Below are positions 8,130 through 15,652 of a DNA stretch of 25,751 bases, one piece after another. The stretch spans positions 1 through 25,751 of the forward strand of contig JAZDMF010000236.1 in the NCBI GenBank assembly GCA_043801235.1, written 5' to 3'. This DNA comes from DAOQAK01 sp043801235 (GTDB lineage: Bacteria > Bacteroidota > Bacteroidia > Bacteroidales > CG2-30-32-10). The notes beneath the pieces were generated by a model that did not search any database, had not been told where the DNA came from, and saw nothing but the letters and a program-made list of their open reading frames with translations. Within the stretch, counting starts at the first letter, position 1. Each line of letters begins with the position of its first letter. The translations under genes and the position numbers were made by a program.

Positions 8130-8714
8130 ATGAAAAATCTATTGATAATAATACTGCTTTGTTCAATTGGCGCTTGTAAGAGCAGCGTTTTATTAAACAA
8201 TACTAATAAATTGATGGAAGGAACATACTTTGGAAATAAGGGTCTAATTCATGTCTTTGTTAAAATAAAAAAAGATAGTGTATTTATTGACTGGTTTCAA
8301 GTAGAAAAACGCACTTATTATATATTTGCTGACACTATAATTATCAGTAATGACGGAATTAATAAATTACAAGGTAAAAATGCTGTTATTTATGAGAAGA
8401 AAAATAAATTATATATTGAAGCAAATCCATTTAATCATAAAGAAGTCACTTGTATAAAAATTAAAAGGAACGAGGAAAAATATAAAGAATGTGAGAGTTT
8501 TAAAAACATTGCATATATTCATAAAAAAAATTCCATTTATACTCCAAGCAATAATGAATATCAAGCAGAAAAAAAACTCGTATTAATAAATAAATTTAAA
8601 AAGGAATATGAAATAGATGAAAAAATCTATATATTAAAACATAAAGATTTTGTTATAGAGTATGAAATTTTTTTACAAGCATTACAAAAAGAATTATTAT
8701 TAATGGATGAATAA
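8130..8714 (+). CDS. Small predicted lipoprotein of unknown function
   Basis: The product is 194 residues. MKNLLIIILLCSIGAC is a lipoprotein signal peptide with lipobox IGAC and the lipidated Cys at residue 16. The next residues (K-S-S) lack the acidic export signal used for surface display in some Bacteroidota, so a periplasm-facing lipoprotein is more likely. The body is Lys/Ile/Asn-rich, with beta-type N-terminal (GTYFGNKGLIHVFVKIKKDSVFI) and helical C-terminal segments. I recognise no family. The gene is visibly more AT-rich than its neighbours and sits between two OmpA paralogues inside inverted repeats, which suggests acquired DNA. The start is well supported by the signal peptide. Confidence 0.75.
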   Translation: MKNLLIIILLCSIGACKSSVLLNNTNKLMEGTYFGNKGLIHVFVKIKKDSVFIDWFQVEKRTYYIFADTIIISNDGINKLQGKNAVIYEKKNKLYIEANPFNHKEVTCIKIKRNEEKYKECESFKNIAYIHKKNSIYTPSNNEYQAEKKLVLINKFKKEYEIDEKIYILKHKDFVIEYEIFLQALQKELLLMDE

Positions 8715-9036
8715 AAGAGACCTAAGGACGTGAAGAACATGGTATCGTTCAATATAAAAAACATTTTCAACAACATTGCGGGAATTAGGAGAGACATTTA
8801 TTGCGTTAAAAATTATTCAACAGGTTCCATTATTAAAAAATCCCGAAATTGTTGTCAAGGGATTAATCGAGTGTAATGAATTAATTTCGATCTTTATAAA
8901 AAGCATCGAAACAGCAAGAAAAAATAATCAAATAGTGAAATAAAGTTCGTTCATTCGAATGCTCGAATGTTCAAGTATTCGAATGTTTGTTATTCAAAAA
9001 TATTTTTCCATTTTTAATTTTAAGATACAAATAAAT
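8715..9036. other. Intergenic region holding the gene remnant and a TTCGAATG array
   Basis: This 322-nt region contains the four-helix-bundle relic (8758-8943), then clustered TTCGAATG/CTCGAATG words (8953-8989), then an AT-rich leader before the OmpA paralogue. No exact TAnnTTTG promoter box was found ahead of 9037. Confidence 0.5.
8758..8943 (+). pseudogene. C-terminal remnant of a four-helix-bundle (S23/IVP-like) protein
   Basis: An open frame follows a stop at 8755 and ends in TAA at 8941-8943. From a TTG at 8776 it reads 55 residues, including ELGETFIALKIIQQVPLL and IECNELISIFIKSIETARKN. The pattern of Leu/Ile heptads ending in 'ECNELI...IKSIETAKK' resembles the C-terminal helices of the small four-helix-bundle proteins related to those encoded in 23S rRNA intervening sequences, which are common accessory genes in Bacteroidota. 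The N-terminal helices (usual length about 115-125 residues) are absent and there is no ATG. It is therefore most likely a truncated relic. The family assignment is from memory of the motif pattern. Confidence 0.45.
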
Positions 9037-10251
9037 ATGAAAAAAATATTCCTATGTGTTTTTTTATATTCTTTTATACATCCTGGTTTTTCACAAACCT
9101 TTTGGCTCACTGCTGCAAGCGGCGACTGCTCAGGTGCCCTTGAAGTAAAAGATACGGTAGTTGTTGCGCAGAATTCGCCCAAAGGAGTAGGGAAGACACT
9201 TGAGATGTATTATTACAATAATTATGAAGGCGAAAAAAACAGCGTGTGGTACAAACTTACCATTCCTGAGGATTGTTACCTGGCATTTGACCTGGTTCCT
9301 TTCACCAAGGAAGATGATTACGATTTTGCTTTATACAAGAACACCGGTAATGAAACCAATTTCTGCAATAAAATCCAGAAACAGCAACTGGCACCGGTCC
9401 GTGAAATTATTTCGGAAGATGATCCGCGCATCAATAGTCGCACAGGACTTACAGTGAGCAATAAACGTATTTCCATTCCTCCGGGCCCCGGTGAATCCTA
9501 TGGTAATGCCCCGAAGGTTAAAAAAGATGAAGTGTATTATTTGCTTGTGAATAATGTGGAATTCGGTAAAGGGCATACCATTACCTTTCATTTCAGGATA
9601 CCCAAACCGGAACCCGAAATTGATATCACAATTGTTGATGCCGAAACTGGAAAACCCGTGAATGCAAATATAAATGTAGCGGAATCGTCAGCAAAAATGT
9701 ACCCTCCGAAGGATTCAGTGTATAATATTACAAATCAGAATGAAGTGGAAATAAATGCCGATTACAGTAAAAATTATACAATATCTGTTTTTTCAAAAGG
9801 ATATTTTACCTGTGTGAAAAAAGTTACGACCGGCGACAGCATTACGAAAACAACACTAAAAATTGAACTGAAAAAAATTGTAAAAGGTGCCAGCGTCATA
9901 CTTGAAAATATTTATTTTGAAAGCAATACGGCCGTTATTATGCCTGAATCATTTACTGCTTTGGAGCTGCTCTCAGGCAGTTTGAAACAAAATCCCACCC
10001 TGAAAATAGAGATACAGGGTCATGTGAACTGGATCAATGACTGGAAGGACAAGGCCGATACATCCGGCCTCCTGATACTTTCGGAACAGCGCGCAAAATC
10101 TGTTTATGATTATCTGATCACGAAAAATATTGCCCCTGACCGTATGACCTATAAGGGTTATGGCAACACCAAAATGCTCCATCCTGATGCGCAGACCGCC
10201 GAAGAACAGGAAAAAAACAGGAGGGTGGAAATTTTTGTGACTTTTTTTTAA
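9037..10251 (+). CDS. OmpA-domain envelope protein, copy 2
   Basis: Starting at the ATG at 9037 the protein is 404 residues with signal peptide MKKIFLCVFLYSFIHPGFSQ. The frame is open 26 codons further upstream, but that extension is encoded by the TTCGAATG repeat and would hide the signal. Domain order matches copy 1: a beta-rich N-terminal domain (NSVWYKLTIPEDCYLAFDLV, DDYDFALYKNTGNETNFC, GPGESYG), then an Ig-like linker. The OmpA-type domain at about 287-404 has LENIYFESN, IEIQGHVNW, LSEQRAKSVYDYL and KNRRVEIF. Like copy 1 it has GHVN instead of GHTD. The shared residues through the whole length mark a duplication, now separated by the AT-rich island. The likely role is envelope anchoring or signalling; the exact function is unknown. 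Confidence 0.87.
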   Translation: MKKIFLCVFLYSFIHPGFSQTFWLTAASGDCSGALEVKDTVVVAQNSPKGVGKTLEMYYYNNYEGEKNSVWYKLTIPEDCYLAFDLVPFTKEDDYDFALYKNTGNETNFCNKIQKQQLAPVREIISEDDPRINSRTGLTVSNKRISIPPGPGESYGNAPKVKKDEVYYLLVNNVEFGKGHTITFHFRIPKPEPEIDITIVDAETGKPVNANINVAESSAKMYPPKDSVYNITNQNEVEINADYSKNYTISVFSKGYFTCVKKVTTGDSITKTTLKIELKKIVKGASVILENIYFESNTAVIMPESFTALELLSGSLKQNPTLKIEIQGHVNWINDWKDKADTSGLLILSEQRAKSVYDYLITKNIAPDRMTYKGYGNTKMLHPDAQTAEEQEKNRRVEIFVTFF

Positions 10252-10252
10252 A

Positions 10253-10434
10253 TCTTTGTGGCTGTTCAGGCTTATTAAACGGAAATAGATAATCTGTTTT
10301 TTATTATTATTATTGTTCGACCTTTTAATGTGTCATTATTTTGCAGATGACCATACAATATTTCCTGTATGATCGAATTTGATTTGTTATTTTTATTAAC
10401 TTTGTTATATCTAAAGCTGAACAGTAACAAAAGA
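10253..10434. repeat. Inverted-arm intergenic element (spacer 147 nt)
   Basis: Arms 10253-10269 and 10417-10434 are inverted copies, 15 of 18 aligned columns identical, sharing CTGTTCAG/CTGAACAG. The left arm begins one base after the OmpA stop codon. The spacer contains the weak terminator and a TAACTTTG -7-like box (10397-10404), 117 nt ahead of the next gene. Confidence 0.4.
10278..10302 (+). terminator. Weak candidate terminator after OmpA copy 2
   Basis: A six-base-pair stem (AACGGA/TCTGTT, one G-T pair) with a 9-nt loop is followed directly by T-rich sequence, about 27 nt after the OmpA stop. The stem is short, so this is tentative. Confidence 0.3.
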
Positions 10435-10445
10435 AGTTTATTTTT

Positions 10446-10475
10446 TGCCATCATCCTGTAATTTTTTTGATGGCA
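10446..10475 (+). promoter_or_regulatory. Perfect 8-bp hairpin in the leader of the propeller gene
   Basis: TGCCATCA (10446-10453) and TGATGGCA (10468-10475) are perfect inverted arms with a 14-nt loop, ending 45 nt before the ATG at 10521. It could be a leader hairpin or an operator. No T-run follows the stem, so it is not a standard terminator for the upstream gene. Confidence 0.4.
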
Positions 10476-10520
10476 TTGATAAAATGATATTCTGTAATCA
10501 GAACAAGGATATTCGATCCA

Positions 10521-12887
10521 ATGAAAAATCTATTATCAGGAATATTTTTTGTTTTCATTGTTTTATTATCTATTACTTCCTTTTCACAAAACTGGCAATG
10601 GGTGGTAACAGGTGGTGGTCCTTCAGGCGACAAGGGTACAGATTTGGATATTGACGCTGCCGGGAATTTATATGTTTCGGGATATTATAATGTGGGACAA
10701 CCCGCTTCTATGACGATCAATTTCGGAAGCATCAATCCTCCCACCGACTGGGGCAAGGAAGGTTTTCTTGCAAAAATTACTTCTGCAGGTACATGGACGT
10801 GGGTTAATGCAGCAATAGGCGGATGGGATGAAAGGGTGCTGGGCTTGTGTGTTGACCGCGTGAACGGATATGTATATGCCACCGGATGCACATGGTATAG
10901 CACCACCTTTGGCAGTTGTTCCGGAACTTTCCCCGGTAGCGCCGACGAAATATTTGTCGGCAAATTCGATCTGAATGGAAACTGCATCTGGCTCGTTGGT
11001 GCAGGTGGCGATAGCGATGATCATGGGTACGATCTGATTACCGATAACCAGGGTAATATCTATCTTACGGGTTTTATTTCCGATGAATATTTTTCTGGAA
11101 CTCCTGCCATTTTCGGTAGTTTGACGGCTTCCGTTGCTATGGGCGACTCTACCGCTTTCGTTGCAAAAATGTCTCCCGCCGGTGTTTTTCAATGGGTGAA
11201 AACCTTTGAGGGTATTGATGGTGAGCGTGACAACCGCATCGCCATTGATTCTTTATCAAATGTTTATATCGCAGGGGGATTTTGGGGCACAAAAAGTTTT
11301 GGTTCTTCTGTCGTTACCAGCAATGGCGGCGTAGATATTTTTGTTGTTAAATTTGACAGCAGCGGTAATCAGGTCTGGGTGAAAACAACCGGCAGCACCT
11401 ATGACGACAGGGCAAATGCAATTACTGTCGATAAATACAATGATGTATATGTTACCGGTGAATTCCGTGATGTTGTTCCCTTTGGTTATGACACAATTAA
11501 TAACCATGGCGGTCCTAGCGGACGGGATATCTTTGTTGCCAAAATGAAAACAGATGGTAACTGGGTGTGGGCAAAAAGAGCAGGGTCCACTAGTGGCGGC
11601 GACAGGGGCAACCGGATAGTTTCTAATATAAAAGGTGATCTTTTTGTTACCGGACAATTCAGTGATACCGCTGAATTTGGCGGCAGCATTACTTTAAACA
11701 ATACGGATTTACTCCAGATTTTTGTGGCTTCAATAGATACTTCAGGAACATGGAAATGGGCATTACAAGGCGGTGGACTCGGTGATGACCGTGGAAACGG
11801 AATTGCCTGTTATGATTCCTGCTTAGTATATGCATGTGGCTATTATCCAGACAACGCTCAGTTTGGCAGTTTATCTTTAAGTAGCATGGGTGGCAAAGAT
11901 GTGTTTGTTGCAAGTATCAGCGGTGCAATGGCATCTGTTACTTCTTCTGATACCACTATTTGTTCTGGCGATTCAACAACACTTAATGTGGCAGGAGGGA
12001 GTACCTGGACATGGAGCCCTGCAACGGGCTTGAGTTGCACTAACTGTTCAGACCCTATAGCGTTTCCTACGGCAACTACCACCTATACGGTAATTGCATC
12101 CGGTTTGTGCGGCATTGATACGGCTTCTATAACGGTAAATGTTATATCCGCATCGGCAGTTGTAATTACGGGTAGCACCAGCATCTGTGCAGACAGCTCT
12201 ACTTCACTGAATGTTACCGGAGGAACGTCTTATATTTGGAGCCCTGCCACTGGGCTTAGCTGCACCGACTGTGATAATCCCGTTGCATCACCAGCTGCCA
12301 CTACAACTTATACCGTAGTTGCCAATACACAATGCGGACCAGCTACCGAAAACGTTACTATCAATGTTTTGCAGGATCCTAATCCAGTGTTTTCCGGCGA
12401 TTTGGATATATGCCTTGGCATACCTACAACCATTTATGCGTCCGGAGGAACAACTTATCAGTGGACTCCTTCTGCAAGTCTAAGTTGTACTAACTGCACA
12501 AACCCTGTTGCAAATCCTGATACCACCACCACTTATTATCTTACCATTGAAAATACAATTGGTTGTACCGGCAGCGATTCGGTTGTTATAACAGTGGATG
12601 ACATTTGCGGCGAACTTTATGTGCCTACAGGTTTTTCACCAAATGGCGATGGCAATAATGATCTGTTTTATATTTCGGGCGAATATCTTCGGGAGCTTAA
12701 TTTTAAAGTTTACAACCGCTGGGGGCAACTGTTGTTTGAATCAAATGACCCCACTCTGAACTGGACATGGGACGGCACATTCAAAGGCAATAAACTGCAG
12801 TCAGGAGTGTATGCTTATTCCATTTTCGTGAAAACAGAAAAGGGAGAAATAATAAATAAAGCAGGTAACATTACCATCATGAATTAA
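10521..12887 (+). CDS. Large secreted beta-propeller/Ig protein with T9SS type B sorting domain
   Basis: This is a 788-residue protein with signal peptide MKNLLSGIFFVFIVLLSITSFSQ. Residues of about 25-470 carry repeated SBBP-like propeller units with the alternation 'D..GN.YV.G.F......FG......G..D.FV.K.......W'. Three tandem modules of about 75 residues follow (about 473-695). Each contains C-S/A-G/D-(D)S-T-(T/S)-L, W(S/T)PA(T)GLSC(T)(N/D)C and TTTYTV, like Ig/PKD-type domains of gliding bacteria. The C-terminus (from about 696) has PTGFSPNGDGNNDLF and YNRWGQLLFES and ends GNITIMN. This is the gliding-motility-associated type B sorting domain. It is probably a surface adhesin or scaffold exported by T9SS; the ligand is unknown. 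Confidence 0.9.
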   Translation: MKNLLSGIFFVFIVLLSITSFSQNWQWVVTGGGPSGDKGTDLDIDAAGNLYVSGYYNVGQPASMTINFGSINPPTDWGKEGFLAKITSAGTWTWVNAAIGGWDERVLGLCVDRVNGYVYATGCTWYSTTFGSCSGTFPGSADEIFVGKFDLNGNCIWLVGAGGDSDDHGYDLITDNQGNIYLTGFISDEYFSGTPAIFGSLTASVAMGDSTAFVAKMSPAGVFQWVKTFEGIDGERDNRIAIDSLSNVYIAGGFWGTKSFGSSVVTSNGGVDIFVVKFDSSGNQVWVKTTGSTYDDRANAITVDKYNDVYVTGEFRDVVPFGYDTINNHGGPSGRDIFVAKMKTDGNWVWAKRAGSTSGGDRGNRIVSNIKGDLFVTGQFSDTAEFGGSITLNNTDLLQIFVASIDTSGTWKWALQGGGLGDDRGNGIACYDSCLVYACGYYPDNAQFGSLSLSSMGGKDVFVASISGAMASVTSSDTTICSGDSTTLNVAGGSTWTWSPATGLSCTNCSDPIAFPTATTTYTVIASGLCGIDTASITVNVISASAVVITGSTSICADSSTSLNVTGGTSYIWSPATGLSCTDCDNPVASPAATTTYTVVANTQCGPATENVTINVLQDPNPVFSGDLDICLGIPTTIYASGGTTYQWTPSASLSCTNCTNPVANPDTTTTYYLTIENTIGCTGSDSVVITVDDICGELYVPTGFSPNGDGNNDLFYISGEYLRELNFKVYNRWGQLLFESNDPTLNWTWDGTFKGNKLQSGVYAYSIFVKTEKGEIINKAGNITIMN

Positions 12888-12907
12888 GTAGCTTATGTTA
12901 CGCATTT

Positions 12908-12937
12908 TTGTTTACTATAATAAAATGAATATTTTTG
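12908..12937 (+). promoter_or_regulatory. Bacteroidota-type promoter of the SNF2 helicase gene
   Basis: A TTG (12908-12910), 19 nt of spacing, and TATTTTTG (12930-12937) match the Bacteroidota consensus TTG-N19-TAnnTTTG exactly. The -7 box ends 21 nt before the GTG start at 12959. This is the best promoter match in the window. Confidence 0.6.
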
Positions 12938-12958
12938 TAAGACATAAAAAATCCAATC

Positions 12959-14542
12959 GTGAAAAATCCTACCTGTAAAACCAGAAAAATCTTAAAAAAG
13001 CCCCCGAAGCAGAAAAAGATTCCCTATTCTTACAAACCGGAAGATATGTCATTAGAAGAATGGCAGATTGCACTGAGAAGGCAATTTGCTGTTGAACAAA
13101 ATTTCGATGTTGAGAACATAGGCAACCATCCGGTGTTTTCAGATTTTAATGTGCATAATCCAAAAACAGGCAGAACTTATAAAGTAGCTGTACGTGATGA
13201 AAAAAACGGACTGAATTTTTGCTCTTGTCCCGATTTTAAAGTCAGCGTGCTTGGCACGTGCAAGCATGTGGAATACATGCTGCATCATTTAAAAAAGAAA
13301 AAAACCAACGGCAAATATTTCAGGGAAGGTTTTATTCCTGAATACTCTTCAATAAGTTTACGTTACGGGAATGAAAGAAAAATTTTTCTGCGAACAGGAA
13401 CAAAAAATTCCGATCAGATGGCAGAAGCTTCAAAAAAATATTTCGATGATGATCACTTCCTTAAAGAAACCTGCTTTGATCAGTTTGATGTTTTTCTAGC
13501 ACAGGCTACGGCTATTGATCCCGGATTCCGCTGTTACCAGGATGCAATTGACCATATTATCGGAATAAGAAGCGCAACAAAAAGAAAAAATATTATTGAT
13601 AATAAATATGGCAAGGATAAATCCGAAAAGCTTTTTGACGATTTATTGAATGCAAAATTATTTCCATATCAGAAGGAAGGAATTTTGTTTGCAGCAAAAG
13701 CCGGACGTTGCCTGATAGCTGATGAAATGGGCCTGGGAAAAACCATACAGGCAATTGGCGCCGCAGAACTTATGGCGAAAGAATTTGGTGTCGAAAAAGT
13801 TCTAGTTATTTGTCCTACTTCCTTAAAGTATCAATGGAAATCGGAAATAAAAAAATTTGCCGGCAAAGATTCCCTTGTAATTGAAGGAATGTTTCATAAG
13901 CGACAACAAATGTATTTGGAAAATGATTTTTATAAAATTGCGAGCTATAACGTAATTAAAAGCGACCTTGAACAGATCAACAAATTCGCACCCGACCTAA
14001 TCATTCTTGACGAAGCACAACGAATCAAAAACTGGAAAACAAAAACTGCCCAGAATGTGAAATCACTTTCTTCGGAATATGCATTTGTTTTAACAGGCAC
14101 ACCTCTGGAAAATAAACTTGAAGAACTCCACTCCATAATTCAGTTCATTGATATTTTCCGTCTCGGTCCTCTTTTCCGTTTTTTATACAGCCACCAGGTA
14201 ACCGATGACCATGGTAAAGTTATCGGATATTCCGATCTGAATAATATTTCCAAAGTTTTGCAACCTGTGTTCATCCGAAGAAACAAAAAGGAAATCAAGC
14301 ATCAATTACCTGAACGGATTGATAAAAACTTTTTTGTTCCTGTTACAAAAGAGCAGATGCAGCAACATGATGATCATTATGAAATTGTAGTCCGGCTTGT
14401 AAATAAATGGAGGAAGTATAAATTTTTATCAGAGCAGGACCGGCAGCGTTTGCTTATTGCTCTCAACTGCATGCGTATGGTGAGCGACAGCACCATATAC
14501 TCGATCAAAAGACCAGGTTCGATACGAAGATTGATGAGCTGA
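12959..14542 (+). CDS. SWIM/SNF2-type DNA helicase, N-terminal part (frameshifted)
   Basis: The GTG at 12959 is chosen because it follows an ideal promoter; no better ATG precedes the conserved region. After a basic N-terminus comes a SWIM zinc-binding motif (C88-x-C90 ... C101-x-H103). The first RecA-like SNF2 lobe follows: DEMGLGKT Walker A (255-262), DEAQ box (351-354) and LTGTPLENKLEEL (motif III). Such proteins are ATP-driven DNA translocases related to Rad54/HepA; the cellular role in Bacteroidota is not established. The true protein sequence ends at about residue 512 (MVSDST). The next 16 residues are out of frame because one base is missing near 14494-14495. The second lobe continues in the +1 frame. 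Confidence 0.88.
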   Translation: MKNPTCKTRKILKKPPKQKKIPYSYKPEDMSLEEWQIALRRQFAVEQNFDVENIGNHPVFSDFNVHNPKTGRTYKVAVRDEKNGLNFCSCPDFKVSVLGTCKHVEYMLHHLKKKKTNGKYFREGFIPEYSSISLRYGNERKIFLRTGTKNSDQMAEASKKYFDDDHFLKETCFDQFDVFLAQATAIDPGFRCYQDAIDHIIGIRSATKRKNIIDNKYGKDKSEKLFDDLLNAKLFPYQKEGILFAAKAGRCLIADEMGLGKTIQAIGAAELMAKEFGVEKVLVICPTSLKYQWKSEIKKFAGKDSLVIEGMFHKRQQMYLENDFYKIASYNVIKSDLEQINKFAPDLIILDEAQRIKNWKTKTAQNVKSLSSEYAFVLTGTPLENKLEELHSIIQFIDIFRLGPLFRFLYSHQVTDDHGKVIGYSDLNNISKVLQPVFIRRNKKEIKHQLPERIDKNFFVPVTKEQMQQHDDHYEIVVRLVNKWRKYKFLSEQDRQRLLIALNCMRMVSDSTIYSIKRPGSIRRLMS

Positions 14543-15468
14543 TGATCATTCTTGAAGAGATTTTTGAAAACCCCGAAGAAAAAGTCGTTGTTTTCAGCCA
14601 GTGGGAAAGGATGACTCGTCTTGTTGCGCAAGAACTGGATTTGCTTGACATCGAATATGAATATCTTCATGGTGGTATTCCAAGCTTTAAAAGAAAAGAC
14701 CTCATAGATAATTTTCATAACAAACCCGAAAGCCGTGTTTTTCTTTCTACCGATGCCGGTGGTGTTGGACTAAACCTGCAATGCGCCGGAACAGTTATTA
14801 ATCTTGATATTCCATGGAATCCTGCCGTGCTTGAACAACGGATTGCACGCGTTCACAGGTTGGGACAAAAGAATCATGTGCGGGTGATGAATTTTGTTTC
14901 ATCAGGTACCATTGAAGAAAGAATTTTAAGCTTAATCGGCTTTAAACAATCGGTATTTACAGGAGTTTTCGACCAGGGCGACAATAATGTATTCATGGGT
15001 GAAGACAGGTTCAAACAATTTATGAGGTCTGTAGAAAGTATTACTGAAGAACCAATAGAATCGCTCGAAGCAGTTCTTACATCAGAAGAAAACAGCAATG
15101 AAAAAGAAGTGAACCAGAAAGCAGAATTTATTCCTGATGAACTACTAAAAGAAACCGGTGTAGAAGAAACTCTTGCTAAACCAGAAGACCTGCAAATCCC
15201 TGTTCAGGCGGCTAAAGTCCAGACAGAACAAACATCTCACGCAGGCACACTAAATGATTTATTTGTAACAGGCATTGATTTTTTGCAAAAACTTGGCAAC
15301 ACAATCAACGATGTAAAAACTGGAAAAACTTCGGCTTCATCATTCATAGAAAAAGATTCTTCTACAGGAAAACCGTATTTCAAAATTCCTGCTCCCGATG
15401 AAAAAGTTGTTGAACAGGCTCTGAATACACTAAGCGGTTTGTTGCAATTGTTCAGAAAAACGGAATGA
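14542..15468 (+). CDS. SWIM/SNF2-type DNA helicase, C-terminal part (frameshifted)
   Basis: These 308 residues carry the second helicase lobe: VVFSQWERMTRL, YEYLHGG, LSTDAGGVGLNLQCAG and RIARVHRLGQ (motifs IV-VI with the arginine finger). An acidic linker and a C-terminal helical segment (NTLSGLLQLFRK) follow. Upstream of the apparent ATG at 14542 the same frame reads ...ILDQKTRFDTKIDEL, which joins onto MVSDST(Y) of the N-terminal fragment if one base is added. The ATG overlapping the upstream TGA is therefore an accident of the frameshift and not a true start. Restored, the gene covers 12959-15468 and encodes about 836 residues. Confidence 0.86.
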   Translation: MIILEEIFENPEEKVVVFSQWERMTRLVAQELDLLDIEYEYLHGGIPSFKRKDLIDNFHNKPESRVFLSTDAGGVGLNLQCAGTVINLDIPWNPAVLEQRIARVHRLGQKNHVRVMNFVSSGTIEERILSLIGFKQSVFTGVFDQGDNNVFMGEDRFKQFMRSVESITEEPIESLEAVLTSEENSNEKEVNQKAEFIPDELLKETGVEETLAKPEDLQIPVQAAKVQTEQTSHAGTLNDLFVTGIDFLQKLGNTINDVKTGKTSASSFIEKDSSTGKPYFKIPAPDEKVVEQALNTLSGLLQLFRKTE

Positions 15469-15510
15469 TGTTTTAGATTTATACATCAAACGGAATAAAA
15501 CCATGGATTT

Positions 15511-15650
15511 TTTCAAGCCCAAAACTCCAAGATCAAAACATCAAGCCCCAAGAAAAAAAGTTTAGAGTTAAAGATCAAACTTTATTTTTTCTATTTCCTT
15601 TGAACCTGGAATTTTGAAATTATTTGGAATTTGGAGTTTGGGATTTGAAA
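15511..15650. repeat. Inverted-arm intergenic element (spacer 84 nt) between convergent genes
   Basis: Arms 15511-15538 and 15623-15650 are inverted copies, 23 of about 29 alignment columns identical with two 1-nt gaps, built of TTTCAA/CCCAAA/CTCCAA words. The right arm ends two bases before the DPP4 stop codon. A smaller A/T-flanked hairpin sits within the spacer. Confidence 0.5.
15557..15583. terminator. Candidate bidirectional terminator
   Basis: AAAGTTT (15557-15563) and AAACTTT (15577-15583) form a 7-bp stem with an A-rich left flank and T-rich right flank, so it could stop transcription from both the SNF2 gene and the convergent DPP4 gene. The stem is almost all A-T and therefore weak. 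Position between converging genes is the main support. Confidence 0.4.
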
Positions 15651-15652
15651 CT

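Larger units (their letters stand above)
8002..8974. repeat. Inverted repeats flanking an AT-rich island
   Basis: Arms 8002-8023 and 8953-8974 are inverted copies, 18 of 22 identical, both built from TTGAAC/TTCGA words. They enclose 929 nt carrying the small lipoprotein gene and a four-helix-bundle remnant. The right arm is followed by a further TATTCGAATGTTTG copy (8976-8989), so it is a short tandem array. No target-site duplication was recognised. Confidence 0.5.

Noticed and set aside
10668..11192. Long minus-strand open frame (174 codons) inside the propeller gene
   Set aside because: It is a shadow of the repetitive, Gly/Thr-rich coding sequence on the plus strand, is rich in Cys/Arg/Ile, has no family pattern, and is followed by similar shadows.
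14535..14550. Two separate helicase genes translationally coupled by ATGA
   Set aside because: The conserved ILDQKTRFDTKIDEL block lies upstream of the apparent start in the second frame, so the overlap is a by-product of a frameshift inside one gene.
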